The notes beneath the pieces were generated by a model. It did no database searches and had not been told where the DNA came from. It saw nothing but the letters and a program-made list of their open reading frames with translations. A stretch of DNA of 64,000 bases, taken from NCBI RefSeq assembly GCF_900094545.1, contig NZ_FMAH01000008.1, positions 1-64,000 of the forward strand, given 5' to 3'. The stretch is from Martinezella miluonensis. GTDB lineage: Bacteria > Pseudomonadota > Alphaproteobacteria > Rhizobiales > Rhizobiaceae. Numbering within the stretch: position 1 is the first letter of the stretch; every line of letters begins with the position of its first letter. A program made the translations under genes and the position numbers. Of this stretch, positions 9,308 through 18,079 are shown in pieces.

Positions 9308-10321
9308 TTACTTCTTCTCTTCGTCATTGACGAGAAGAAGGGGCAGCGTTTCATAGACATATTCTGTGGGGATCGCTGGTTTGATCAGGCCCGACATGAA
9401 GCGTTCGATGTTCGATAGGCTGTTGCTCGCCACGAGTGTGCAAAAATTCCCGCTGTTCCAGGTCACGTAACAGTGGCGAAAACAGCGCTTGACGGCATCC
9501 GACATCGCCGCAAGCGTAACCTCGTTCCGGTTCATGACGGTCAGCACTTTCGCCTTCTTCGCCATGATTTCGATTGGGTCGAAGAAGCGTGCCTTGAAGC
9601 CATGATCTTTCTGCAGTTCGCGGCGCTGATATTCATCGATTTCAGCGTTTTTGAATTTTTCGACGAAGAGGAACAGGCCATCATCCTTCAGATGCTGCGA
9701 GACGAATTCGATCTGATCGGGCCGATTCGGCGAATACATCTGGAACGTCGTATCCTCGAGAATGACGTCGAAGCCGGAAGCGAACTTGGCCAGATCCCGT
9801 CGCGAACGCAGCAGATCTCTCCTTAGACGATGGAAGGGGCCATGAAAGAAGGCGGCATGCGGCGGATCGCCGTAGGCCATGAAGCTTTGATGATTCTCGA
9901 CATTGGGGCTGCATGACAGGCTTTCGACATGCCCTTCAGCCAACTCGGAGATCGTCCGCGCCATTGTGCCTTCGGCTGTGCCCAGCGAATAAAGGTTGAG
10001 CGGTTCGGACATGTCCTGCCCATATCGGAGGATCGCGTGTCCAAGACGGCATTCCTCCTCCAGCCGGTAGGGAATACTTGCATGGTAATGCTGGTCGAAT
10101 GGTCCGCGGCGCTGTTCATGTAGGCTGATGAAGCGGTCGAGAGCCTTGTCATTGCCCAGTAGTCTCCGGTCGACCTGCGGCTGAGTGATCGGATTTCCCG
10201 ACCGGCCGGCAGCCGTGGCCGCAAAGAAGCCGGAGAGTTCGTTCAAACGCGGACCGCGTTCGCATTCTTCGAAGAACAAGGAGAAGTCCCGCATGTCGTG
10301 CTCCATTGGTTCGGCACGCAT
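9308..10321 (-). CDS. SAM-dependent methyltransferase, CmoA-like fold
   Basis: A 337-residue class I methyltransferase-like protein. Motif I-like YSLGTAEGTMAR is near residue 115. FDVILEDTTFQMY and the strand LKDDGLFLFVEKF are near residues 185-225, resembling the CmoA/Tam group with its 'EK' motif. A C-terminal extension contains VTWNSGNFCTLVAS. The start at 10321 is preferred because AGGAG lies 5 nt upstream; the frame stays open to 10417 without such a site. It is divergent from the araC-type gene at 10553. The substrate is unknown. The neighbouring exporter suggests small-molecule synthesis, but that is inference. Confidence 0.65.
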   Translation of the reverse strand: MRAEPMEHDMRDFSLFFEECERGPRLNELSGFFAATAAGRSGNPITQPQVDRRLLGNDKALDRFISLHEQRRGPFDQHYHASIPYRLEEECRLGHAILRYGQDMSEPLNLYSLGTAEGTMARTISELAEGHVESLSCSPNVENHQSFMAYGDPPHAAFFHGPFHRLRRDLLRSRRDLAKFASGFDVILEDTTFQMYSPNRPDQIEFVSQHLKDDGLFLFVEKFKNAEIDEYQRRELQKDHGFKARFFDPIEIMAKKAKVLTVMNRNEVTLAAMSDAVKRCFRHCYVTWNSGNFCTLVASNSLSNIERFMSGLIKPAIPTEYVYETLPLLLVNDEEKK

Positions 10322-10552
10322 CGATGCTCCTGCTTCAAAAGCTGATGGCTGCTCCATAGAGAAGAACGAGCATCGTGCCGGGGTACAATTGCAGGAGGCT
10401 TCGCCTCCCGCCGTCACAATCCTGCTGTTCTTTCAGAAACTTGGCATGAAATTTTACGTTGCAGAAGAAATGAAAATCCCACCATAATTTAGGGTAGTAG
10501 ATGCCACCGGTGAGCGCGCGTTCGTGCGCCTATCGATTGAAAGGAGTTTTGG

Positions 10553-11443
10553 ATGGTCGGTCCTGCAGCGTTTGACCCTGGCACAATCAGACGCGCAGAC
10601 CATTCCGCATTTTCCCATGAGTATGGCTGTTGGCGATCCGTGCGCGCGGACCTCGTCCGCAGGAGCGGCGTTGGGCGGCAGGAAACAAACATTACCGCGG
10701 ACAACTATGCGATCCTCCTGAACATCCTCGGTGCCACAAAAGAGGGCGAAGATTATCTGGATGGCCGCAGGGTCGCATTTACGCAAAGGCAGGCCGGATC
10801 GCTGTCGTTTATTCCGGCAGGCCATAGCTGGAGCGGTTGGGACGATGGCGATCCGACGGCGTCCTACCTGTTCATCACCATTGGTAAGAAGTTTATTTTG
10901 GATCACTTCGAGAGTATGCCCGGAGTGGATCTTGATCGGCTCGTGCCGGCGCTCGGTTTTGAGGATCCGTTGATCCAATATGCCGCCAGAAGCATCCGCT
11001 CTGAGATTGGCCAGCGGGATCCCTTGAGTCATATGATGGTCGAGAACCATGCGAGGACGATTTTCGGGCGCCTGTTCCGTCGCTCGGGTCAGAGGGGGCA
11101 CTATGTCAAAGGCGGGCTTTCCCCCGCGGTCCTGAAGCGTTTGATCGACAGGATAGAATCCTCATTGGACGGTTCTTTGAGCCTAACCGAACTTGCACAG
11201 CAGGCGGGTTTGAGCGAGCATTTTTTGTCGAAAGCGTTTCGGCTTTCGATGGGTTTACCACCGCATGCATTCATCATTCGAAGACGATTGGAGCGGGCAA
11301 GCGAAATGCTTCGATACTCCAGCCGTCCGATAACCGAGATCGCCTATGCGTGCGGGTTTTCCAGCCCCAGCCATCTTGCCGCGGCCTTCCGTCGTGTGAT
11401 GGGGATGACGCCAAAGCAATATAGGGCCGACTGGAAGATATAA
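10553..11443 (+). CDS. AraC-family transcriptional regulator
   Basis: A 296-residue AraC/XylS regulator with an N-terminal cupin-like effector domain (GSLSFIPAGHSWSGW near residue 85). The C-terminal double helix-turn-helix reads LTELAQQAGLSEHFLSKAF near residue 205 and ITEIAYACGFSSPSHLAAAF near residue 255, ending with the family's GMTPKQYR. It lies 231 nt from the divergent methyltransferase start and just upstream of the MFS exporter, so it probably controls this cluster. Confidence 0.85.
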   Translation: MVGPAAFDPGTIRRADHSAFSHEYGCWRSVRADLVRRSGVGRQETNITADNYAILLNILGATKEGEDYLDGRRVAFTQRQAGSLSFIPAGHSWSGWDDGDPTASYLFITIGKKFILDHFESMPGVDLDRLVPALGFEDPLIQYAARSIRSEIGQRDPLSHMMVENHARTIFGRLFRRSGQRGHYVKGGLSPAVLKRLIDRIESSLDGSLSLTELAQQAGLSEHFLSKAFRLSMGLPPHAFIIRRRLERASEMLRYSSRPITEIAYACGFSSPSHLAAAFRRVMGMTPKQYRADWKI

Positions 11444-11555
11444 GTCCGCCAAAGCATCCGAGCGGATTACAGCAGGATTTTGAAAGTGCCGTTTGACGGC
11501 ATCCTCTAACTTCGCCGCCGCGCAAGCGATGCGTCTCCATTTTGGCGGCACCCAC

Positions 11556-12809
11556 ATGAATCAAGATGCCAACATTGCACCGGACCTCGGCCCAGGCCGC
11601 AGCGGATCGCGCCCCGCGCGGCGCTTCTTTCTGCTGAGCGCATTCTTTGCGGCAACAGGGCGCAACGCCTACTATGTCGGTGCAATTTGGATGCTAGCGG
11701 CATCGGGCGGCAATGCCGGCTCCATTGCCCTACTCCTGGCCCTCGGTAGCATCTCGGAGTTTCTGGCGAGTGCGCCGGCCGGATATCTCGTCGATCGCTT
11801 TGATCGCCGGCGACTCTGTATGGTGAGCGACGGGCTCAGGATCGCAATCTTGCTGATGACATCCGCTGCACTTGTCCTGCACGAGCCCGACTACGCTCTT
11901 TATGGCTCAGTGATTTTCTACGCGATGGCCGACAGGCTGTATCTTACGGCCTCTTCGGCAATCGTACCGTCGATTACGCGATCCGAGAGCCTGGTGGCCT
12001 TCAATTCACTGGCGTATGTCGCTATGCAGGCAGGCAACATGATGGCAGCAATAGCGGCTGGTTGGCTGCTCAGTGTCGCGCCTGAGACATCGTGCTTTCT
12101 CTTTGCTACCGGCACATTTGCGATTTCGATGTTTTGCATGTCCCGGACCGCTATACCCTTTCGAACCGTGCCGGTCGATCATTGCCGCCCTATGCAAGCT
12201 TCCATGGAAGCGGCGGAAGGCGAGGAGACAAGCCACGTGCCGCCGCGTCTTGTTGTCAGCTATGTGTTGATCTACGCGATGGGCATGCTGGTCAGCGCGC
12301 TCATCTCGGAGTTTGTGCTCGAGGAACTCCAAGGGACATCCCTGGCGTTCGGCATGCTGGAATTCTGCTGGTCAGCCGGTGCGATCATCAGCATGCTGAT
12401 CTTGACGCTCGGGCGGTTCAGCAAGGCCAGTGGCCGTGTCATTCCGATCATCGTTCTTTTGTCGGGCGCGGCGATGGCAGTCTTCTATCCAACGCGGAAT
12501 CTTGACGTTGCCATCGTATTGATGGCGCTCCTTGGCGCCGGCTATAATTTGTCGCGAGTCCTGATCGATGTCGAGATACAAAGGCTGGTATCAGGCAGGA
12601 AGCTGGGGCGAGCGAAAGGGTGGGTGCACGCCGCCTGCATGGGCTTCAGTCTACTTGTCTATGCAGGTCTTGCCGTTTCCGGAAATACGCTAACTCCGTC
12701 GGCGGTATTCCTTGCTTTTGGGAGCGGAATGATCGCGGTCATTGCCGCCGGCCATGTACTGATTTTCGTGAAAAATAGAGCCTCATCACGCCGGAGAGTG
12801 CCGTCATGA
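11556..12809 (+). CDS. MFS exporter, EntS-like (MFS_3 type)
   Basis: A major facilitator of about 417 residues with roughly 12 hydrophobic segments. The signature loop between helices 2 and 3 reads LVDRFDRRRLCMVSD. This resembles the MFS_3/EntS group, which exports siderophores and other small molecules. Start choice is uncertain: ATG codons at 11529 and 11556 both lack a strong ribosome site. The stop overlaps the next gene in ATGA, implying translational coupling with the 469-residue protein. Confidence 0.75.
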   Translation: MNQDANIAPDLGPGRSGSRPARRFFLLSAFFAATGRNAYYVGAIWMLAASGGNAGSIALLLALGSISEFLASAPAGYLVDRFDRRRLCMVSDGLRIAILLMTSAALVLHEPDYALYGSVIFYAMADRLYLTASSAIVPSITRSESLVAFNSLAYVAMQAGNMMAAIAAGWLLSVAPETSCFLFATGTFAISMFCMSRTAIPFRTVPVDHCRPMQASMEAAEGEETSHVPPRLVVSYVLIYAMGMLVSALISEFVLEELQGTSLAFGMLEFCWSAGAIISMLILTLGRFSKASGRVIPIIVLLSGAAMAVFYPTRNLDVAIVLMALLGAGYNLSRVLIDVEIQRLVSGRKLGRAKGWVHAACMGFSLLVYAGLAVSGNTLTPSAVFLAFGSGMIAVIAAGHVLIFVKNRASSRRRVPS

Positions 12810-14215
12810 CCGAGCCAATGGATGCTGAGGTCCCGCAGCTTACAAAGCATGTTGTGTTGGAATTGATTGGTGAACTTTTTCCATGGATCGCCGAATACCG
12901 GCAACGGAGCCTGTCGGACTATGCTCGGGCGGCGTTCGATGTCGAACCACGTCCAAACAACTGTGCTGTCCGACGCCACGCGATGTTGCTTCTTCAGCGA
13001 TGTATCCGCAGGGCGGCCAGAAATGCGGGATTTGCAGACGACCGTGCCCGCCTCATTGCGGCAGAAATCGCGAATGCCCCGGTCATGCAAGCCGGCCCGC
13101 ACCTGCATTTGTTGATCGAGCCGGATGCCTATTACACGCATCTCTTCAGCCTGATGGGGCTGAACGCGCACCGTCGTTCGGCCTATGTCTCTTATGCAGT
13201 ATCGACGGTCAAATTCGTCGAGAGAGGTCGAAAGGGACCCGGTTGGCTAAAACTCGGCGATGATGCGATCAACGTCTTTGGGCTCAGCCGGAGCCAGATG
13301 ATCCCCTACAGCATTCTTGCACAAAATGGCCCTTATCGCTTTGCTCTTAAAAACGTCGATCGTGCGGGGGATGATGGAGATCTGGTTGCGCGGCTCCGGT
13401 CCATACTGCCCCAAGGTGAGTTTGCGTCCGCCGCGGTCGCGATCAAGCAGGCCAATGCAGAATTGTGGTGCCGATATTTCGACCGAGGTATCGATTTCCT
13501 GCAGATCGATGATGAAGATGTGGTCGACCTCGTGGTCGAACATCTTCAGGATAAATCATCCTGGCTGGCTCGAAATCTGTTTGAGGAAACTGGATTCGTG
13601 CAGTGTGTGCTCTCCTCCATCGAAGCCCTTGCAGGTGGTCACTGGCAGGGCTGGCTCAAGAATGCCACAGACCTGTTTTGGGGCAGCGATCGCGGCCGCC
13701 TCTTTCCCTTGCGGCTGGCGGGTTCCCGGCTTGAGGCAAGAGGGCCAGAGGACTTTTCGCTTGAGTTTGTGGCGGATGCTGTGATCGAGGCGCTGCAGGC
13801 ACGCAAGATCATCCCGAACCTTTTTTTGATGTTCATCGTCACGGCCATATTGCCGGGCATACGTGTCCTCGGTGGTAGTCGGCACATCGTGTACTACCCT
13901 CTCATGCGCTATGTCTTTTGTCGCGGACTCGATATGAACCGAGATGAGGAACTATCCGCGACGATTGCCGCTGACCAAAAGCCGGGCATCTGGGGACATC
14001 GCGTACTTTTGGAGGATGCCGAGCCCTTCTCGGAACTCGATATGCTGGGGTCGGGCAATATCCAGGCGGCGCTGAGGAAATATGGCAGGCTGCCACTCGA
14101 GGGAGCCTGCGGTACGCTCGAAAGTTTTGCTGGCGATTCCTTATGGGCCTCGCTCAAGGCTCGCCATGATGAAGGGGCAGTGGGCGCGAACAATCCTGAG
14201 TGGGCTTTTTCGTAG
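12806..14215 (+). CDS. Protein of unknown family, 469 aa, coupled to MFS exporter
   Basis: I do not recognise this family. It appears soluble, with only a short hydrophobic stretch (IIPNLFLMFIVTAILPG near residue 335). Motif-like blocks with several His, Asp and Tyr residues are GPHLHLLIEPDAYYTHLFS near residue 97, DAINVFGLSRSQMIPY near residue 152 and IDFLQIDDEDVVDLV near residue 230. The start overlaps the exporter stop by 4 nt, so the two are co-translated. A plausible reading is a biosynthetic or tailoring enzyme for the exported compound; no reaction can be assigned. It ends 140 bp before a convergent XRE gene. Confidence 0.75.
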   Translation: MTEPMDAEVPQLTKHVVLELIGELFPWIAEYRQRSLSDYARAAFDVEPRPNNCAVRRHAMLLLQRCIRRAARNAGFADDRARLIAAEIANAPVMQAGPHLHLLIEPDAYYTHLFSLMGLNAHRRSAYVSYAVSTVKFVERGRKGPGWLKLGDDAINVFGLSRSQMIPYSILAQNGPYRFALKNVDRAGDDGDLVARLRSILPQGEFASAAVAIKQANAELWCRYFDRGIDFLQIDDEDVVDLVVEHLQDKSSWLARNLFEETGFVQCVLSSIEALAGGHWQGWLKNATDLFWGSDRGRLFPLRLAGSRLEARGPEDFSLEFVADAVIEALQARKIIPNLFLMFIVTAILPGIRVLGGSRHIVYYPLMRYVFCRGLDMNRDEELSATIAADQKPGIWGHRVLLEDAEPFSELDMLGSGNIQAALRKYGRLPLEGACGTLESFAGDSLWASLKARHDEGAVGANNPEWAFS

Positions 14216-14355
14216 CGTACTTCATCCTCAACGGTTAGCTTCAGTTTTCTGCGTCATCTATAATAAGCATCCATAAGCCAATACTTCGGATATAAGCCTA
14301 TGCGGCTGGCGCGTGATGTGCGTGCAACGAGGTCTAATGCCGTCTCGAGAACGGC

Positions 14356-14604
14356 CTATTCAAAACGCGATATGGTCCACAGGGCTTTGTAGGGATCGAA
14401 ATCTAGAATCTCCGACAGTTCCAAGAATTCTATGACATCAACTCTGCGTTGGCCGCTCTCCAGCCGAGCTACGAAGGACTGATATTCTCCAAGTTTTCTG
14501 GCAAGCTCAAGCTGCGTCAGGCCTGCAGCTTCACGCTTTTCAGTTAAGAGCGCAATGAGCGCTTTATGCCGTTCCGTGCCGAGTGTCTTCGCCACGTGTT
14601 CCAC
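14356..14604 (-). CDS. XRE-family helix-turn-helix regulator, 82 aa
   Basis: A single-domain Cro/CI-type DNA-binding protein. The HTH reads LTQLELARKLGEYQSFVARLE at residues ~29-49, followed by GQRRVDVIEFLELSEIL. There is no effector domain. It stands alone with no visible toxin partner. Such solo XRE proteins are common in mobile and accessory DNA. Confidence 0.7.
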   Translation of the reverse strand: MEHVAKTLGTERHKALIALLTEKREAAGLTQLELARKLGEYQSFVARLESGQRRVDVIEFLELSEILDFDPYKALWTISRFE

Positions 14605-14830
14605 CCACCAGCGATTGAGATGGGCTCTTTCGTTATATCTGATTTTCAGTTATCTTAAATTCAGATATTTTGGACCTGCTCTGTGGCATTAGGCGCGGCC
14701 AGCTTTGCTGCTGGATGATGCCTGCGTCGCTGGTCGCATAGATCAAGGAATCATGTGCGATGCATGATCGAGTAAAAACCGTAGGCGAGAACGTGCCGTT
14801 ATACTTAGCAAGACTGCAATCTCGAAGGGT

Positions 14831-15097
14831 TCAGGTAACCTTTCGCTTCCGCCCAGAACGAAGAGACGGCGGTCGCGCGCTTTTGGGGTCAACCTCCGCA
14901 AAAAGCTCAGAAACATTTACTGACAAAACTCTTGCGAGGGCTTCCAACGTCGCAACGGTGACGTTCTCTCTGCCTCTCTCGACTCGACCAACGTATGAAC
15001 GGTCGATTTCTGCTTCTAATGCCAAGCGCTCTTGCGAGAGGCCTCTATCCACCCGAAGTCGCCTAAGATTCCAGCCGATGGTCCGTCGCACGTCCAT
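14831..15097 (-). CDS. XRE-family regulator, 88 aa
   Basis: A Cro/CI-type HTH protein: GLSQERLALEAEIDRSYVGR at residues ~19-38, followed by VERGRENVTVATLEALARVL. It resembles the small XRE proteins common in Rhizobiales. Transcribed leftward; the next gene at 15259 is divergent. No partner gene is visible. Confidence 0.7.
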   Translation of the reverse strand: MDVRRTIGWNLRRLRVDRGLSQERLALEAEIDRSYVGRVERGRENVTVATLEALARVLSVNVSELFAEVDPKSARPPSLRSGRKRKVT

Positions 15098-15258
15098 CGT
15101 GCAACAGATGCATATTGGAGGCTTGACAATCGACGGACTGATAGTCCCTAATTAATTCTAGCTGGGCGCGAAATTTGCCGAAGATTGGTCTTAGTTCCGG
15201 CGAAGAACGCAATCGGCGTTGCAATGCATGAGACTCTCTAAAGTGGAGATACACAGCA

Positions 15259-15738
15259 ATGCATGACCGGGTGGCAAAGAGGTCCGCGAGCAACTCTCGG
15301 GGCAACGCGTTTCGGGCTGGAGCGGAGAGCAATCAAGCGTCGCACCCGGTCGACATCCATGTGGGGCAGCAGCTTCGCATCAGGCGAGTTCATTCCAACC
15401 TGTCGCAAACCGAACTTGGTCAGAAAGTTGGCCTGAGCTACCAGCAGGTGCAGAAATATGAGAGTGGCAAGAACCGCATAAGCGCGTCGATGCTCTACGA
15501 TATCGCCAGCGGTCTGAATATGCCGGTGCGCTGCTTTTTCGACGGGCTGCCGCAACCGGGTTCAGGGGAGGGGGCGACGATCGCTCCCGAGGCGGATGAA
15601 CGGATTGCCTATCTCGCCACCGCCGAAGGGCGCCGCTTTGTCGAGGAGATACTTCGTCTGCCGCCAAAGCTCAGAACCCGGACGTTGGCGGTGATCAGGG
15701 CGATCGCTGGAGATGAAGACAACGGCGAGAGTGATTGA
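15259..15738 (+). CDS. XRE-family regulator, 159 aa
   Basis: An XRE protein with the rhizobial pattern DIHVGQQLRIRRVHSNLSQT, then GLSYQQVQKYESGKNRISAS in the HTH (residues ~33-78), and a C-terminal region rich in Arg and Leu that could form an alpha-helical interaction tail. Many Rhizobiales carry several paralogues of this type. An ATG start at 15259 is assumed; the first ~30 residues are low in conservation and the true start could be later. Confidence 0.7.
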   Translation: MHDRVAKRSASNSRGNAFRAGAESNQASHPVDIHVGQQLRIRRVHSNLSQTELGQKVGLSYQQVQKYESGKNRISASMLYDIASGLNMPVRCFFDGLPQPGSGEGATIAPEADERIAYLATAEGRRFVEEILRLPPKLRTRTLAVIRAIAGDEDNGESD

Positions 15739-16069
15739 AGCGGCTCATCAAGGAAGCTGCTTCTGAAAGGTGATTGAGAAGGAATGGTTCGGGCCTATCC
15801 AAGGGTAACCGTGACCCCGCGACCTTGTGCAGTGACATTGATCCGTCCGGCTTGAGCCCATGTTCGGTCAACTGCTGGCGGCCGCCGATCGAGATCAATC
15901 GTTCGGCTGCCGAGATTGGGTGAAGGTCGACTACGTACCGTTGGTTGCGCCCGAAGTCTACAGCGCTTCCCGAATGCCAGCATCCTCGATGTCTGAAACG
16001 TCCAGATCGACGGTGACACCGGTGATGAGGCTCTTTATCACTGGCCCAAGCTGTGAAGGAAAGTCCTCG
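15739..16069. other. Gap with a possible gene-end fragment
   Basis: No complete gene. On the minus strand, about 15958-16080 reads as a protein-like C-terminus (RWRYDEDFPSQLGPVIKSL, then VTVDLDVSDIEDAGI) ending in TAG. It is out of frame with the adjoining hipA end. It looks like the tail of an unidentified gene stitched to hipA, but the stretch is short. Confidence 0.3.
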
Positions 16070-17317
16070 TCATAGCGCCAGCGCCCGTGTGAGGTCGTTG
16101 TGCTCGAACGCGCTGGCCATGCGGGTTATTTCGGCTGACCGGGCGCCAACTGCTTTTGCGGTTTCGCGCCAAGTCGCGGTCACCATCGCAACTTCTTTGA
16201 TGACCGCGCGGGCCTGAGTCAGTGTGAGCGCGAAATACTCCGACGCCTGTTCGAGCAGATCGAGCGAGCAGGTACCCTCGTCGAGGTCGATGTTCGTCGT
16301 CAGCACACGTGCCTTGAGATCTGTCGGCACTGGATTGAGGTCGTAAGCAGGCGAGAGGGACCATCCAGCCTTGCCGAGCCAGAGGAAGCCGTGGTTGCGC
16401 AGATGATCGTCGATGTTGGAGATCAGCACATTGAAGACAACGCGCCGATAGCGCGCGTGGGCGTCCGTCTTTCCCCGCGCGCCATACTGCGCCAAGGCGT
16501 CGACAATCTCGGGGTAGCTGCCACGGTCATCATCCTTCGCGCCCAGCATCGCCATTGCGGACAAGAACGGGATGCGGATCGCGCCATCGCGATCGAAGCG
16601 TCGCGCGAGCATCAACGACTTGCCGGCGACTTCGACAAGTTCGTGTTGCGGGGTGGCGATGCCGGCTTGGCCCGCCAGCCTCAGCGCAATTTCCTCCCAG
16701 GTTTCCATGCTATAGTCGTCGGTCTCCTTCGGAAACTTCGCGATGGCGAGATGGCCATGTTGGTCGATGACCGACGCCTTCGGCCGCGCACCGCCGAGGG
16801 AGGAGCCGGGCGCAAAGATGAGTTGAAGGTCTTCGTCCGTTTCCTCGTCCCGGAGAATCCGCTCGGTGATCTGAAGCAGACGACCAAGCTCAATCAAGGC
16901 TGGCACACCGGCCCTTATCGGCGCCTGGAAGGTCTCATCGCCGACCAAGCGGAACCGTAGCGCGCCGAGCCGCGTTTCATCTGCCACCCCGAGTAGGTAG
17001 TCACTTTCTGCGAGCGTACGAACGGTGCGGTTCTCGCGTTCGGCAAGACGACGCTCGGCGCGCTGCATGAGGCGGCGGCCCCAGGTATCTGGTGCGGAGT
17101 CCCCGATCGAACCGAAGGTGGTCAGTCCGGCAGGAGGAGCGAAGGCGCCACGCGTCAAAGCAAGTGCTGGTTCGAGCGAGAAGCGATGCGGATCCTCAAG
17201 CCATGCACTGTCGTACTCGAAGAGAATTGTTTCCGCGCCGCGGACGCGATTGCTTCTCGCCAATCCGATCGGGCGCGTGCGGCCGTGCAGATCAATATGC
17301 ACCTCGAAGTCAGCCAT
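16070..17317 (-). CDS. hipA: HipA-family serine/threonine kinase toxin
   Basis: A 415-residue HipA-like kinase. HipA proteins phosphorylate targets such as glutamyl-tRNA synthetase and arrest growth. N-subdomain (residues 1-110), the P-loop region LGGARPKASV near residue 173, the RRFDRDG segment, catalytic loop ISNIDDHLRNHGFLW near residue 297 and the metal-binding LSPAYDLNP are all present, so the gene looks active. The start at 17317 overlaps the hipB stop within ATGGCTGA, giving coupled translation. Compare the broken hipA at 36027. Confidence 0.88.
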   Translation of the reverse strand: MADFEVHIDLHGRTRPIGLARSNRVRGAETILFEYDSAWLEDPHRFSLEPALALTRGAFAPPAGLTTFGSIGDSAPDTWGRRLMQRAERRLAERENRTVRTLAESDYLLGVADETRLGALRFRLVGDETFQAPIRAGVPALIELGRLLQITERILRDEETDEDLQLIFAPGSSLGGARPKASVIDQHGHLAIAKFPKETDDYSMETWEEIALRLAGQAGIATPQHELVEVAGKSLMLARRFDRDGAIRIPFLSAMAMLGAKDDDRGSYPEIVDALAQYGARGKTDAHARYRRVVFNVLISNIDDHLRNHGFLWLGKAGWSLSPAYDLNPVPTDLKARVLTTNIDLDEGTCSLDLLEQASEYFALTLTQARAVIKEVAMVTATWRETAKAVGARSAEITRMASAFEHNDLTRALAL

Positions 17318-17645
17318 CGCGGGACGATCCGGCTGGTCGTTTAAGATGAACGTGCTTGGGCAGATCGGCATTAGCCAGCGCCTGTCCGACGCTGTCGTTA
17401 CTGATGTCGGCCAATTGGCTCAGACCTTCGAGCAGACCGAGAGCCTGAAGCACACCTGCATAGATGCCGATACTGACATTGGTGTCACCGGCTTCGACCC
17501 GTTGCAGGGTAGAGCGGGATGTGAAAGCACGCTCCGCCACGACCGCCATAGGCAGCTTGCGACGGCGGCGGGCGTCGTGGATGTCCGCGCCGAGCTTCCG
17601 CAAGGCGCGGCGTACGGCTGCCGGTGGGGTATGTGGAGTAGGCAT
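17310..17645 (-). CDS. hipB: HipB-like XRE antitoxin
   Basis: A 111-residue XRE protein directly upstream of hipA and overlapping it by 8 nt. The HTH reads MAVVAERAFTSRSTLQRVE at residues ~34-52, then AGDTNVSIGIYAGVLQALG. HipB antitoxins bind HipA and repress their own operon. The order antitoxin then toxin is standard. The promoter should lie just right of 17645. Confidence 0.8.
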   Translation of the reverse strand: MPTPHTPPAAVRRALRKLGADIHDARRRRKLPMAVVAERAFTSRSTLQRVEAGDTNVSIGIYAGVLQALGLLEGLSQLADISNDSVGQALANADLPKHVHLKRPAGSSRDG

Positions 17646-18079
17646 TTGCTACCTTCGCACTACAGATTAGACGAATATGTAGCACGAAGATTACAATCTA
17701 TCCAGCCCAGACTAAAGTCGGTCCCGATGTTTACTAGCAGCGGGACTAATGGTTCCGCCAGAAAGCTAGCGGCAAAGCGTAGGGGCTGTCGACGCGCCCG
17801 AGTCCACCTCTCCAGCACGGCATCGTGCTGGAGTCCGCTAGCAACATCTGAGGCGACCACGACCAATGGGCAGGAATTCTCAATCGGGCGCGTGAAATCC
17901 GCTATAGAGAGATGACGGTATTTTTCGGCGGGCCGCAGAGCGACATTAGGCAGCCGAAAACCCGTTTCGATAGGCGATCGACTTCGATAGATACCGAAAC
18001 CGCGCACAAATATTTCGTGCTTTTTCCCTTTAGGTGCGGCATCTCTAAAGCAGTCGAAACCCGTGCTCTATACCTGCTC
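17646..18079. other. Gap with no convincing gene
   Basis: Frames of about 115 codons exist on both strands but show no recognisable motif or ribosome site. The stretch must contain the hipBA promoter. Nothing else can be supported. Confidence 0.3.

Noticed and set aside
17660..18007. 115-codon minus frame upstream of hipBA
   Set aside because: Some LysR-tail resemblance was considered, but it is too weak to support a gene.
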